A stretch of 64,000 nucleotides of DNA from Hyphomonas sp. CY54-11-8 (lineage in GTDB: Bacteria; Pseudomonadota; Alphaproteobacteria; Caulobacterales; Hyphomonadaceae), in assembly GCF_000682735.1 (NCBI RefSeq), contig NZ_AWFD01000023.1, positions 124,001-188,000 of the forward strand, in the 5' to 3' direction. Shown piece by piece: positions 45,323 to 53,463 of the stretch. Position 1 is the first letter of the stretch; each line of letters starts with the position of its first letter. A model generated the notes under the pieces. The model was given only the letters and a program-made list of their open reading frames with translations. It did no database searches and was not told the origin of the DNA. A program made the position numbers and the translations under genes.

Positions 45323-45340
45323 TTGCGAATGCTTCTCATT
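45323..45340. promoter_or_regulatory. Candidate Fur box
   Basis: TTGCGAATGCTTCTCATT; on the other strand its core AATGAGAAGCATT matches 11 of 13 positions of the Fur core AATGATAATCATT. It directly abuts TATAAG (45317-45322), a possible -10 for the lipoprotein gene starting at 45398, so bound repressor would block that promoter. Confidence 0.5.
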
Positions 45341-45397
45341 TCGGGCAGGAGGGGCGCAGACACATTTTTCCGGATACCGAAGGAGCCCTGCACGGCC

Positions 45398-46255
45398 ATG
45401 GACATCAAGATCAAACGCTGGACGCATCTCGGCCTCGGCGCCGCCCTCATGACCACGACGGCCTTGGCCAGCTGCGGTGAGCCCGCCGCTAAGGAAGAGC
45501 CTGCGACCAGCGAACAGCCTGCAGCCGGCGCCCCCAGCCAAGCCGACGTCGAAGCGAAGCTGGACGAAGTGAACGGCGCGGCATCCTCCTCCGGCGAAGG
45601 CGAAGGCGGTGTCGCCATTGAAGCCGCCCTCACCGATCCGGTTGTTTACAACATCGCGCTCACGGTAGCAGAGGCCCACGTCCTGGCCGCCCGCGATGCC
45701 TATCGTGACGGCGAAGCGCAGGCCGCCGGCGAAATGTTTGCCCACCCGGTGTCCGAAGTCCTGTTCGACATGGAGCCGGTGTTCGAGGCGCGCGGCGTAT
45801 CCGATTTCACCGACCAGTTCCTGGAAGCCTCCGCCGCCGTGTTCGCTGGCGCCAGCGTCGAGGACATCAATGCCCGCACAGCGACCATTATCGCCACGCT
45901 GCGCACGGTCGCCGGCAATGCCCCGGACGATGGCTCCAGCCCATCCAGCATCACCACCGGTGTGGTCGCCGACATGATCGACCGCGCCACCAAGATGTAT
46001 CGCCTCGCCATGGAGTCGGAATTCTACGAACCCTATCTCGATGGCTACGGCTTCTACACGGCGGCGAAAGACCAGTTCGAAGAGGCTGAGGTCGCCATCG
46101 AAGCCGAGAACCCGGATGCGGCCGAAGCCATCCGCGGGGCGCTGACCCTGCTGGACGAAGCCTATCCGACCGCTGCCCGGCCGGACACTCTGGATGCAGA
46201 CGTCTCCGCCCTGACGGTCGCGGCGTCTGAGGTGTTTCTCGCAACCGGCAACTAG
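45398..46255 (+). CDS. Predicted lipoprotein, mostly helical, possibly iron-regulated
   Basis: 285 residues. Lipoprotein signal ending ALASC (Cys about 26), then a low-complexity acidic linker (EPAAKEEPATSEQPAAGAPS) and a helical domain. That domain has AVAEAHVLAARDAYRDGEAQAAGEMFAHPVSEVLFDME-like heptads (seen as AEAHVLAARDAYRDG and FAHPVSEVLFDME) and FEARGVSDFTDQFLEASAAVFAG. The acidic helices with spaced His and Glu could bind metal. AGGAG is 12 nt before ATG 45398. The Fur-like site upstream suggests an iron-linked role, possibly periplasmic iron handling. Family not firmly recognised. Confidence 0.72.
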   Translation: MDIKIKRWTHLGLGAALMTTTALASCGEPAAKEEPATSEQPAAGAPSQADVEAKLDEVNGAASSSGEGEGGVAIEAALTDPVVYNIALTVAEAHVLAARDAYRDGEAQAAGEMFAHPVSEVLFDMEPVFEARGVSDFTDQFLEASAAVFAGASVEDINARTATIIATLRTVAGNAPDDGSSPSSITTGVVADMIDRATKMYRLAMESEFYEPYLDGYGFYTAAKDQFEEAEVAIEAENPDAAEAIRGALTLLDEAYPTAARPDTLDADVSALTVAASEVFLATGN

Positions 46256-46261
46256 GCGCTA

Positions 46262-47059
46262 TTACGAACTCTTCCGGAAGGATCCGGGCGAGACGCCCAG
46301 GCGCCGCCGGAACATGTATCCAAAGCTCGACGGGCTGGCATAGCCGAGATCGTGCGCCACATCCGCAACCGCCTCCCCCTTCTCCAGCCGCTCCATGGAA
46401 TGCAGCAGGGTGAGGTTGGTTTTCCACTGCGTGAACGTCATGCCGGTCTCTTTCCGGAAGAGACGCGCCAGCGTCCGTTCGCTCGCCCCGGCTTCTCGCG
46501 CGAGTTCCGCGATACCGGCATACTGACCGGGCGCATCGATCAGGATCCGCATGACCCGCGCCAGCCGCGGCTCCTTCGCCACCGGCAGAAACAGTGAGGC
46601 AAATTCCTGATCCGCGAATTCGTCAAGCGTCACCTGCGCCAGTCGTGCGGCGGGACTGTCCGCCTCATAATCGTTGCCATATCGCATGGCGCGCTCCAGC
46701 AGCGCTTCGAGGAACGGCGTGACTTTCACGACCCCTCCGTTGGGCGTCAGCTGCCCGGCACAGGCTTGATCGATGAACAGGATGCGGGCCGCCACCGAGC
46801 CGTGGGAGTAGATTTCGTGATGCATGCCCGGCGGAATCCACAAGGCGAACCCCGCCGGAACCAGCCAGGTGCCTTCCGGCGTAACGATCCAATAGGCGCC
46901 GCTCGTGGGACAGACGATATGCCCGCGATCATGCGCGTGGGCGGCGACGCGGTGCGCTCCATCCTTCTCAACAGCCAGGGACAGAATCGGACGTGAAGGG
47001 TCATGAACGTCCCCAAGGTCCTGTGGCGGGTTCAAATCTGGCAGGTTTTCGACATTCAT
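46262..47059 (-). CDS. AraC-family transcriptional regulator with cupin domain
   Basis: 265 residues. N-terminal cupin (RVAAHAHDRGHIVCPTSGAYWIVTPEGTWLVPAGFALWIPPGMHHEIYS, seen as HDRGHIV and WIPPGMHHEI). C-terminal pair of helix-turn-helix motifs (YAGIAELAREAGASERTLARLFRKETGMTFTQWKTNLTL and VADVAHDLGYASPSSFGYMFRRRLGVSP). AraC regulators of this type respond to small ligands and often control an adjacent transport or redox gene. It lies convergent with the Fur-box lipoprotein gene and 184 bp after the DUF2269 gene on the same strand. Confidence 0.92.
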   Translation of the reverse strand: MNVENLPDLNPPQDLGDVHDPSRPILSLAVEKDGAHRVAAHAHDRGHIVCPTSGAYWIVTPEGTWLVPAGFALWIPPGMHHEIYSHGSVAARILFIDQACAGQLTPNGGVVKVTPFLEALLERAMRYGNDYEADSPAARLAQVTLDEFADQEFASLFLPVAKEPRLARVMRILIDAPGQYAGIAELAREAGASERTLARLFRKETGMTFTQWKTNLTLLHSMERLEKGEAVADVAHDLGYASPSSFGYMFRRRLGVSPGSFRKSS

Positions 47060-47115
47060 TGGCGTTTCCTGAATACCGCACTCATCTCAGGAGCGGCAAG
47101 AATTGTCACGCTGAA

Positions 47116-47139
47116 GGTCAATTCTCGCACTTTTTGACC
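47116..47139. promoter_or_regulatory. Dyad upstream of the AraC regulator
   Basis: GGTCAA-N12-TTGACC lies 57-80 bp before the AraC-type regulator start. It may be an operator or contain the regulator's own promoter elements; the evidence is only symmetry and position. Confidence 0.3.
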
Positions 47140-47243
47140 AATACGCAGGCTGGGTGGGGGTGATGCGCCCAGATTCAATTGAGTCAGGATGCCATCATCC
47201 CCTTTCCGGCTCCCGGCAGGGTCCGCTAAATCTGACAAGATAA

Positions 47244-47714
47244 TCAGAAGGCCGGGCGGGCAACCATCAGCCAGAGAATCGCGAGCACGGCGAAGAAAGC
47301 CGGGAAGCCGCAGGCAAACCAGATCCGGTAAAGACGGAAGTAGCGCTCCGGCAGCGGCGCGCCCGTCTCCGCCGCGTCGCGCGCAAGATCGCGCAGCTTG
47401 TGCTGGATCCAGACGACCGGCAGCCAGAACAGACCGGTGAAGACGTAGAGCCCCAGCGCCGCGACGATCCAGCCCTGCGTCAGCGGCCAGCCCATTTCCA
47501 TGGCCAGCAGCGCGCCTGTGATTGGCTGGGCCACCACCGCGGTCGCCGTGAACAGCCAGTCCGCAATCACGACAATGGACGCCGTGTGCGCAATCAGCCG
47601 CGCATCGCGTGTGCGGTGCGCCATCACCATGAAGAAGGCGATGCCCGCGCCAGTGCCAAGCAGGACCGTCGCTCCGATAATGTGCGTCCAGCGCAGGAAA
47701 TGCATCCACTCCAT
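47244..47714 (-). CDS. DUF2269 family membrane protein
   Basis: 156 residues with four helices (LRWTHIIGATVLLGTGAGIAFFMV, IVVIADWLFTATAVVAQPITGALL, WIVAALGLYVFTGLFWLPVVWIQ, FPAFFAVLAILWLMVA). The conserved FLRWTHIIGA and the RTRDARLIA loop mark DUF2269, of unknown function. Its start shares one base with the stop of the upstream SDR-DoxX gene (TGATG), so the pair are translationally coupled. Confidence 0.88.
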   Translation of the reverse strand: MEWMHFLRWTHIIGATVLLGTGAGIAFFMVMAHRTRDARLIAHTASIVVIADWLFTATAVVAQPITGALLAMEMGWPLTQGWIVAALGLYVFTGLFWLPVVWIQHKLRDLARDAAETGAPLPERYFRLYRIWFACGFPAFFAVLAILWLMVARPAF

Positions 47715-48988
47715 CAGCGCGCCTCCGTCAGGGTCCAGACAGTCAGGGTCAGCGCGATGGCCGGAAACACCTTCACCATCGGCCCCAGCGGATCAGCCCA
47801 GAGATGGGGCGCAAGGACCGCGCCGCCTGCAAGATAAGCGAGGCTGACAAACACAGCGGCCAGCGCGGCCGCGCGCGTCAGCGGCCGGATCAGCAGCGCT
47901 GCGCCGATGGCGATGTCGGCAACCCCACCGCCGAGAACGAACGCTTTCGCGAGCGCTGCGGGCATCTCCGGCCCGAAGACGGCCATGGCTGAAGACTGCT
48001 GCGTCCAGCCGATGACGCCGGAGACGATCCAGAAAGCCGACAGGATAAATAGCAGGAAAGGATAGAGCAGCGCGGTGCGCGCATAGGTCCGCTCCTGCAC
48101 CGTGGAAGGCAAGGCCGACAGCGTGTCAGACAGGTTTCTCACCGGCCATTGCTCTGCGTTTCCCGTCACCCCCTTCCCCAGGACTTTCAGGGACGTTGTC
48201 CGCAGCGCTGGGCGCCAGCCAAGCCAACCGGCAAGATCCCCCAGCCGCGCGGTGAACGCGCCCAGAAAGTATGGTGCACGGATCACCGCCCTTGGCGGGG
48301 CAAAGCCGAGCCAGGACCGGATGGCAAGGATCAGGTCTTCAAGGCGTGCGGGCTCGGAGGAAAGAAGGTCTGCATCCACCTCCGTCAGCCCCTTCTCGAC
48401 CGCCCGGACGACAGCGCCGGCCACATCGTCCACATGCACGGTGCGGATATCTGCATCCGCCAGCATGACCGGCTGGACCAGCGGCACGGCGGCCAGCTGG
48501 CGCAGCAGGCTGGTGCCGCCATAAGCCTGAGGCGACAGGACAAGGCCGGGGCGGAAAATAACCCAGTGCACGCCGCTCGCCTTCACGGCAGCGTCGCCTT
48601 CGGCCTTTGACCGGTAAAACACCGTATCCGAACTTGTTGAAACGCCGGGGGCGGAAATCTGGACAATCTGCCGGACACCCGCTGGCTTGCAGGCAGCCGC
48701 CATGGCCTGCACGGAATCGCGCTGGACCGCCATGACGCGATCATTCATGCCGTCCTGAAGCACGCCGGCCGCGTTGATCACAACGTCCATGCCGGCCAAA
48801 ACGTCCATCCAGCCGGCTTCCTCCGTCATCTGAGAAAGGTCGCGCGCAACCCAGTCCGCCTGTGGTGCAGCGGCGCAGCCCTTCGCGGCTGAGCGGCCAA
48901 GCCCGGTCACCTCATGCCCGGCGGCCAGCAAGGCTTTCGTGATTGAAAGGCCGATCAGGCCGTATCCGCCAAGGACAAGAATTTTCAA
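47714..48988 (-). CDS. NAD(P)-binding SDR protein fused to a DoxX-like membrane domain
   Basis: 424 residues. N-terminal atypical SDR domain (KILVLGGYGLIGLSITKALLAAGHEVTGLGRS; VVINAAGVLQDG; VFYRSKAEGDAAVKASGVHWVIFRPGLVL). The C-terminal ~130 residues have four membrane helices (LLYPFLLFILSAFWIVSGVIGW, AFVLGGGVADIAIGAALLIRP, AAALAAVFVSLAYLAGGAVLAP, VFPAIALTLTVWTL) resembling DoxX. Such fusions are known but uncharacterised; a membrane-bound oxidoreductase or sugar epimerase is possible. Coupled to the DUF2269 gene downstream. Confidence 0.87.
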   Translation of the reverse strand: MKILVLGGYGLIGLSITKALLAAGHEVTGLGRSAAKGCAAAPQADWVARDLSQMTEEAGWMDVLAGMDVVINAAGVLQDGMNDRVMAVQRDSVQAMAAACKPAGVRQIVQISAPGVSTSSDTVFYRSKAEGDAAVKASGVHWVIFRPGLVLSPQAYGGTSLLRQLAAVPLVQPVMLADADIRTVHVDDVAGAVVRAVEKGLTEVDADLLSSEPARLEDLILAIRSWLGFAPPRAVIRAPYFLGAFTARLGDLAGWLGWRPALRTTSLKVLGKGVTGNAEQWPVRNLSDTLSALPSTVQERTYARTALLYPFLLFILSAFWIVSGVIGWTQQSSAMAVFGPEMPAALAKAFVLGGGVADIAIGAALLIRPLTRAAALAAVFVSLAYLAGGAVLAPHLWADPLGPMVKVFPAIALTLTVWTLTEAR

Positions 48989-49016
48989 ATTGTCCCCCTG
49001 CCTGAAGCGAGCCGCC

Positions 49017-50117
49017 TTAGCTCATCCAGCGGAGCGTGCGCGGTTCGATCGGATTGTTGAACTCACGCTCTTCGGTGCGCGCCTCGGTCCATTCGCGTTT
49101 CAGGCGCTGGTACCATTTCGCCTGCACGTCGATGTCGTCGATCCACAGCATCGCTTTCTGGTGCGCCATACCCTCATTCTGGAGGTTCACCATCGTGCCG
49201 TCCTGATCGAGGAATTTCTTGCCCGCAGGCTTCGCAATCGGAATGGCGAGGTTCAGCAGCGGCGCGCCCGTCCACCAGGTGAACTGGGTGATGCGCGTCT
49301 TCTTCGGCGCTTCCGGGGTCAGGCAGGTCAGCGTCAGCAGGCGCGCAGTGTCGTTGGAGACGATCTCCCAGCGATAGCCGGGCAGCTGGAAACGGATTTC
49401 CGTCTGCACGTCGCCGCCGAAGATCCAGCGATAGAGTTTCGAATTGGACGAGGGCGAGTGCCGATCGATGGCCCAGCCGCGCTCGGTCGGCACGAAGGGC
49501 TTCTCTTTCAGCTTCAGGCCCGCCGACGGCGGACGCCACCACCACTGATTATGCACGAAGGGCACATGCGCCGGATCCATCAGGCCGACGACGGCATCGT
49601 CCATATGTGCGTTGAACACATCGTGAATGATGAATTTGGGCTTCGCCGGCAGCGGCCCGAAATCTGGCGGCGACACGGCGGGCTCGCCCTCGAAACGCGG
49701 ATTATGCGCGACGTAGAGATAGACCGCCCCATTCGCCTCATGCACCGGATAGCGGCGCACCTTCACCTTGGAAGCATCATAGGGCGAATCCGGCGTCAGG
49801 CTCGGCATCAGCTTGCAGCCGCCATCGGTGCCGAAGCGCCAGCCATGATACGGGCATTGCAGCGCCCATTCACCGTCGGTCTCCAATTGCCGGCCGGCCG
49901 ACAGCGGCACAAGGCGGTGCGGACAGATATCTCGCAGGGCGAACGGCTCGCCCGCCGGGGTGCGGCCCACGACGACCGGCTCGCCCAGAACCATGATGCG
50001 CTGCTGCTTTCCGGCCTTCAGCTCTACCGAGGGCGCGGCGAGATACCAGCAATCCGTGAGGAAGCCGTCTTCGGTGATGCCGGTCTTGGCCGGTGAGGAG
50101 TGCTGTGTGTCAGCCAT
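49017..50117 (-). CDS. Rieske-type aromatic ring-hydroxylating oxygenase, large subunit
   Basis: 366 residues. Rieske 2Fe-2S ligands are in CPHRLVPL (Cys65, His67) and CPYHGWRF (Cys88, His91). The mononuclear iron site is in DDAVVGLMDPAHVPFVHN (His184, His189 and a conserved acidic residue). No small subunit, ferredoxin or reductase is adjacent, so electron donors must be encoded elsewhere. The short length suggests a demethylase or monooxygenase-like member (vanillate O-demethylase type) rather than a classical dioxygenase, but the substrate is unknown. Confidence 0.9.
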   Translation of the reverse strand: MADTQHSSPAKTGITEDGFLTDCWYLAAPSVELKAGKQQRIMVLGEPVVVGRTPAGEPFALRDICPHRLVPLSAGRQLETDGEWALQCPYHGWRFGTDGGCKLMPSLTPDSPYDASKVKVRRYPVHEANGAVYLYVAHNPRFEGEPAVSPPDFGPLPAKPKFIIHDVFNAHMDDAVVGLMDPAHVPFVHNQWWWRPPSAGLKLKEKPFVPTERGWAIDRHSPSSNSKLYRWIFGGDVQTEIRFQLPGYRWEIVSNDTARLLTLTCLTPEAPKKTRITQFTWWTGAPLLNLAIPIAKPAGKKFLDQDGTMVNLQNEGMAHQKAMLWIDDIDVQAKWYQRLKREWTEARTEEREFNNPIEPRTLRWMS

Positions 50118-50316
50118 GATCCCCCTTACACCGGCAAAAGTGCAGCGGAAACCCGGTGAGGCACGTAGTTAGTCCGGTACAGTCATGGCGTCGTCGTACC
50201 CAAACACCCTCTTGGGCTGCGATTGAGGGCAACATTTCGTCTGGCGCGGGCCGCTGCGCGACGCGCCCAGCCAAAGCCCTCTTCCCGCCCCGCTCTGGCA
50301 CCGCTATATCGCGCGA

Positions 50317-52122
50317 ATGACACCTCGTGACAAAATCCGGAATTTTTCCATCATCGCCCATATCGACCACGGCAAGTCGACGCTGGCGGACCGCCTGATT
50401 CAGACCTGCGGCGGCCTGACAGACCGGGAAATGAAGGAACAAGTGCTCGACTCGATGGACATCGAGAAGGAGCGCGGGATCACCATCAAGGCCCAGACAG
50501 TGCGCCTGAACTATACGGCGAAGGATGGTGAGACATACGTCCTCAACCTGATGGACACGCCCGGACACGTCGATTTCTCCTATGAGGTCTCCCGCTGCCT
50601 TGCCGCCTGTGAAGGCGCACTGCTCGTGGTCGATGCCTCCCAGGGCGTGGAAGCCCAGACGCTGGCGAACGTCTACCAGGCCATCGACCAGGACCTCGAA
50701 ATCGTGCCCGTGCTCAACAAGGTGGACCTACCGGCAGCCGACGTGCAGCGCGTGAAGGACCAGATCGAGGACATTATCGGCCTCGACGCCTCCGATGCGA
50801 TCGAAACCTCCGCCAAGACGGGCCTTGGCATTACCGACGTGCTGGAAGCGATCGTCACCCGCCTGCCCCCGCCGGAATCCGGCGATGCGGACGCGCCGCT
50901 CAAGGCAGCGCTGGTCGATGCCTATTATGACCCCTATCTCGGCGTCGTCGTGATCGTGCGCGTGCATGACGGCGTGCTGAAGGCCAAGCAGAAGATCCGC
51001 ATGATGCGGACCGGCGGCACATATGAGGTCGACAAGGTCGGCACATTCAATCCGAAGCTCACCGAAGTTGACACACTCGGGCCCGGCGAAGTCGGCTATT
51101 TCGTCGCTTCGATCAAGGAAGTCGGCGACACGGCCATCGGTGACACGATCACCGAAGAGCGCCGCCCGGCCGAAAAGGCCTTGCCCGGCTATAAGGAAGT
51201 CCAGCCAGTCGTTTTCTGCGGCCTTTTCCCAATGGATGCAGGCGACTTCGACGATCTGCGTGCCGCAATGGGCAAGCTGCGTCTCAACGATGCCTCCTTC
51301 ACCTGGGAGATGGAAACCAGTGCGGCGCTCGGCATGGGCTTCCGTTGTGGCTTCCTTGGCCTCCTGCACCTCGAAATCATTCAGGAGCGCCTCAGTCGCG
51401 AATTCGACCTCGACCTGATCGCGACGGCCCCGTCCGTGGTCTACGAAATGACGATGACCGACGGCACCGAGATCGAGCTGCACAATCCGGCCGACATGCC
51501 GGAAGTGACCAAGATCAAGGAGATCCGCGAACCGTGGATCAACGCGACGATCTACACGCCGGACGAATATCTGGGCGCGATCCTGAAACTCTGCCAGGAC
51601 CGACGCGGCATCCAGACCGAACTTTCCTATGTCGGCGGGCGGGCGCTGGTAAAATACGAACTGCCGCTGAACGAGGTCGTGTTCGACTTCTATGACCGCC
51701 TGAAATCCATCAGCCGCGGCTATGCCAGCTTCGACTATGAGATCATCGGCCACCGCGCGGAAAACCTCGTCAAGCTGCAAATCCTCGTTAATGACGAGCC
51801 GGTCGACGCCCTCGCCATGCTGGTGCACCGCGACCGGGCTGAGAGCCGGGGCCGCCAGATGTGCGAACGCCTGAAAGACCTGATCCCGCGCCAGATGTTC
51901 AAGATCCCGATCCAGGCTGCGATCGGCGGCAAAGTGATCGCGCGCGAAACGCTCAGCGCCCTGAGAAAAGACGTGACGGCGAAATGCTATGGCGGCGATG
52001 CCAGCCGGAAACGGAAACTGCTCGACAAGCAGGCCGCCGGTAAAAAGCGCATGCGCCAGTTCGGCAAAGTGGAAATCCCGCAGGAAGCCTTCGTCGCCGC
52101 CCTGCGGATGGATGGGGACTGA
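50317..52122 (+). CDS. lepA: Elongation factor 4 (LepA)
   Basis: 601 residues. GTPase domain with [49 protein letters not shown], and the LepA-specific C-terminal domain ([39 protein letters not shown], seen as [14 protein letters not shown]). Back-translocates ribosomes and helps assembly under stress. The 199-bp region upstream holds no gene and no obvious promoter beyond a weak TATATC. It ends 3 bp before the convergent MerR gene. Confidence 0.97.
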   Translation: MTPRDKIRNFSIIAHIDHGKSTLADRLIQTCGGLTDREMKEQVLDSMDIEKERGITIKAQTVRLNYTAKDGETYVLNLMDTPGHVDFSYEVSRCLAACEGALLVVDASQGVEAQTLANVYQAIDQDLEIVPVLNKVDLPAADVQRVKDQIEDIIGLDASDAIETSAKTGLGITDVLEAIVTRLPPPESGDADAPLKAALVDAYYDPYLGVVVIVRVHDGVLKAKQKIRMMRTGGTYEVDKVGTFNPKLTEVDTLGPGEVGYFVASIKEVGDTAIGDTITEERRPAEKALPGYKEVQPVVFCGLFPMDAGDFDDLRAAMGKLRLNDASFTWEMETSAALGMGFRCGFLGLLHLEIIQERLSREFDLDLIATAPSVVYEMTMTDGTEIELHNPADMPEVTKIKEIREPWINATIYTPDEYLGAILKLCQDRRGIQTELSYVGGRALVKYELPLNEVVFDFYDRLKSISRGYASFDYEIIGHRAENLVKLQILVNDEPVDALAMLVHRDRAESRGRQMCERLKDLIPRQMFKIPIQAAIGGKVIARETLSALRKDVTAKCYGGDASRKRKLLDKQAAGKKRMRQFGKVEIPQEAFVAALRMDGD

Positions 52123-52125
52123 TCC

Positions 52126-52551
52126 CTACTTTCCGGGCGCCGCACTCGCAGGTGCGGCAATCCTTCCCACCGTGGCCGCCCTCAGGATCCGGCGGAAGCT
52201 CGGGCATTCCATATGGCTGGGTGCGCGGCACGCAGAAGCGTGGCGCAGGCCGTCGCGCATGGCGGTCAGCTGGCGGATTTTCTCATCCAGTTCGTCGGCC
52301 TTCTCGATCAGGCGCTTCCGGTCGATCCGCGGCCCGTCCGGTGACATCATTGCGGCGATCTCGTCCAGCGTGAAACCGGCCGCCCGGCCGAGGGCGATAA
52401 GGCCCAGTTTCTCGAACACGCCCGGATCAAAGGTTCGCTTCAGGCCGCGCCGCCCGTTTGAGGCGATCAGCCCTTTTTCTTCATAATATCGAAGCGTCGA
52501 GGCCGGCACGCCGGACTGTTTTGCGACCTCTGAAATATCCGGATCTTTCAT
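52126..52551 (-). CDS. MerR-family transcriptional regulator
   Basis: 141 residues. N-terminal winged helix (DISEVAKQSGVPASTLRYYEEKGLI, RGLKRTFDPGVFEKLGLIALGRAAGFTLDEIAAMM), a dimerising coiled coil (DRKRLIEKADELDEKIRQLTAM) and a C-terminal cysteine/histidine pattern CRAPSHMECPSF. The latter may bind metal or be redox active. Divergent from a methyltransferase gene, with a MerR-type promoter in the 72-bp gap. ATG 52551 is preferred; the frame continues upstream across that promoter and is not credible there. Confidence 0.92.
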   Translation of the reverse strand: MKDPDISEVAKQSGVPASTLRYYEEKGLIASNGRRGLKRTFDPGVFEKLGLIALGRAAGFTLDEIAAMMSPDGPRIDRKRLIEKADELDEKIRQLTAMRDGLRHASACRAPSHMECPSFRRILRAATVGRIAAPASAAPGK

Positions 52552-52553
52552 GC

Positions 52554-52584
52554 TTGACCTCAAGCTGGCTTGAAGTGGCAATGT
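52554..52584 (+). promoter_or_regulatory. MerR-type promoter/operator for the methyltransferase gene
   Basis: TTGACC (52554-52559) is followed by a 19-bp spacer and CAATGT (52579-52584). The spacer contains the dyad ACCTCAAG-CTGG-CTTGAAGT, one mismatch in 8-bp arms. A 19-bp spacer with a central dyad is the hallmark of promoters twisted into register by MerR proteins. The -10 match is weak, which also fits activator dependence. Confidence 0.6.
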
Positions 52585-52623
52585 GCGCCTATCGAATTCG
52601 AAACACAAGGCAGAGGACCGGAC

Positions 52624-53463
52624 ATGAGCGATACGAACACGGCAAACCCCCAAATGGCCGAACTGTGGAACGGCCCCGGCGCGCGCAGCTGGATCACCGC
52701 GCAGGCCGTGCTGGACCAGGCCTTCCACGGCTTTGAGACGCTGCTGGCGGACATGGCGGCAGAGGCCGGCGCACACGCCGTGCTGGATGTCGGCTGCGGC
52801 ACGGGCGCCACAACGCGCGCCATTGCCGGCCGCATAACGCCGGAGGGCACGGCGCTCGGGCTCGACCTTTCCGCCCCGATGATCGCGCATGCGGAATCGC
52901 TTGCGGAAAAAGATGGCTCCCCTGCCCGCTTCCTCGCCGGGGATGCGCAGACCCATGCCTTCCCGCCCGGCGAATTTGACCTCATCGTCTCCCGCTTCGG
53001 CGTGATGTTTTTCTCCGATCCCGTCGCAGCCTTTGCGAACCTCCGCCGCGCCGCGAAACCCGATGCCAGGCTCGCCATGATTTCCTGGCGGAGTATCACC
53101 GAGAATCCGTTCATGACCGTCGCCGAGCGGGCAGCCGCGCCGCTCCTGCCAGACTTGCCGAAGCGGGGCGGCGGCCCCGGTCAGTTCGCTTTTGCTGACC
53201 AGGATCAAGTGCACGGCATTCTCGACGCAGCTGGATGGACCGATGTTTCCAGTGAAGCGCTCGACATGGTCTGCGCCTTCCCGGCTGCGGCGCTCGACAC
53301 TTATCTCAGCCTCATGGGCCCGGTCGGGCAGATGCTGGCGAAATCAGACGACGCCACCCGCGAACGCGTCATTTCAGCCATCCGCGACGGCTTCAGCGAG
53401 TATATCTCCGGCCCGGATATTCAGTTCACCGCCGCCTGCTGGTTGACGCGCGCGACGGCCTAG
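52624..53463 (+). CDS. SAM-dependent methyltransferase
   Basis: 279 residues. Class I fold: motif I VLDVGCGTGATTRAIAG, motif II GLDLSAPMIAHAES, GDAQTHAFPPGEFDLIVSRFGVMFFSDPVAAFANLRRAAKP. The layout resembles UbiE/COQ5-like small-molecule methyltransferases. The substrate is unknown. AGAGGA lies 7 nt before ATG 52624. Likely controlled by the divergent MerR regulator. Its stop overlaps the convergent serine hydrolase stop in CTAG. Confidence 0.9.
   Translation: MSDTNTANPQMAELWNGPGARSWITAQAVLDQAFHGFETLLADMAAEAGAHAVLDVGCGTGATTRAIAGRITPEGTALGLDLSAPMIAHAESLAEKDGSPARFLAGDAQTHAFPPGEFDLIVSRFGVMFFSDPVAAFANLRRAAKPDARLAMISWRSITENPFMTVAERAAAPLLPDLPKRGGGPGQFAFADQDQVHGILDAAGWTDVSSEALDMVCAFPAAALDTYLSLMGPVGQMLAKSDDATRERVISAIRDGFSEYISGPDIQFTAACWLTRATA

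Noticed and set aside
47056..47709. 217-codon minus frame
   Set aside because: Alternative frame of the DUF2269 gene, which has the membrane-helix pattern and the coupled start.
50118..50316. 199-bp gap between the Rieske oxygenase and lepA
   Set aside because: No gene, terminator or clear promoter could be supported.
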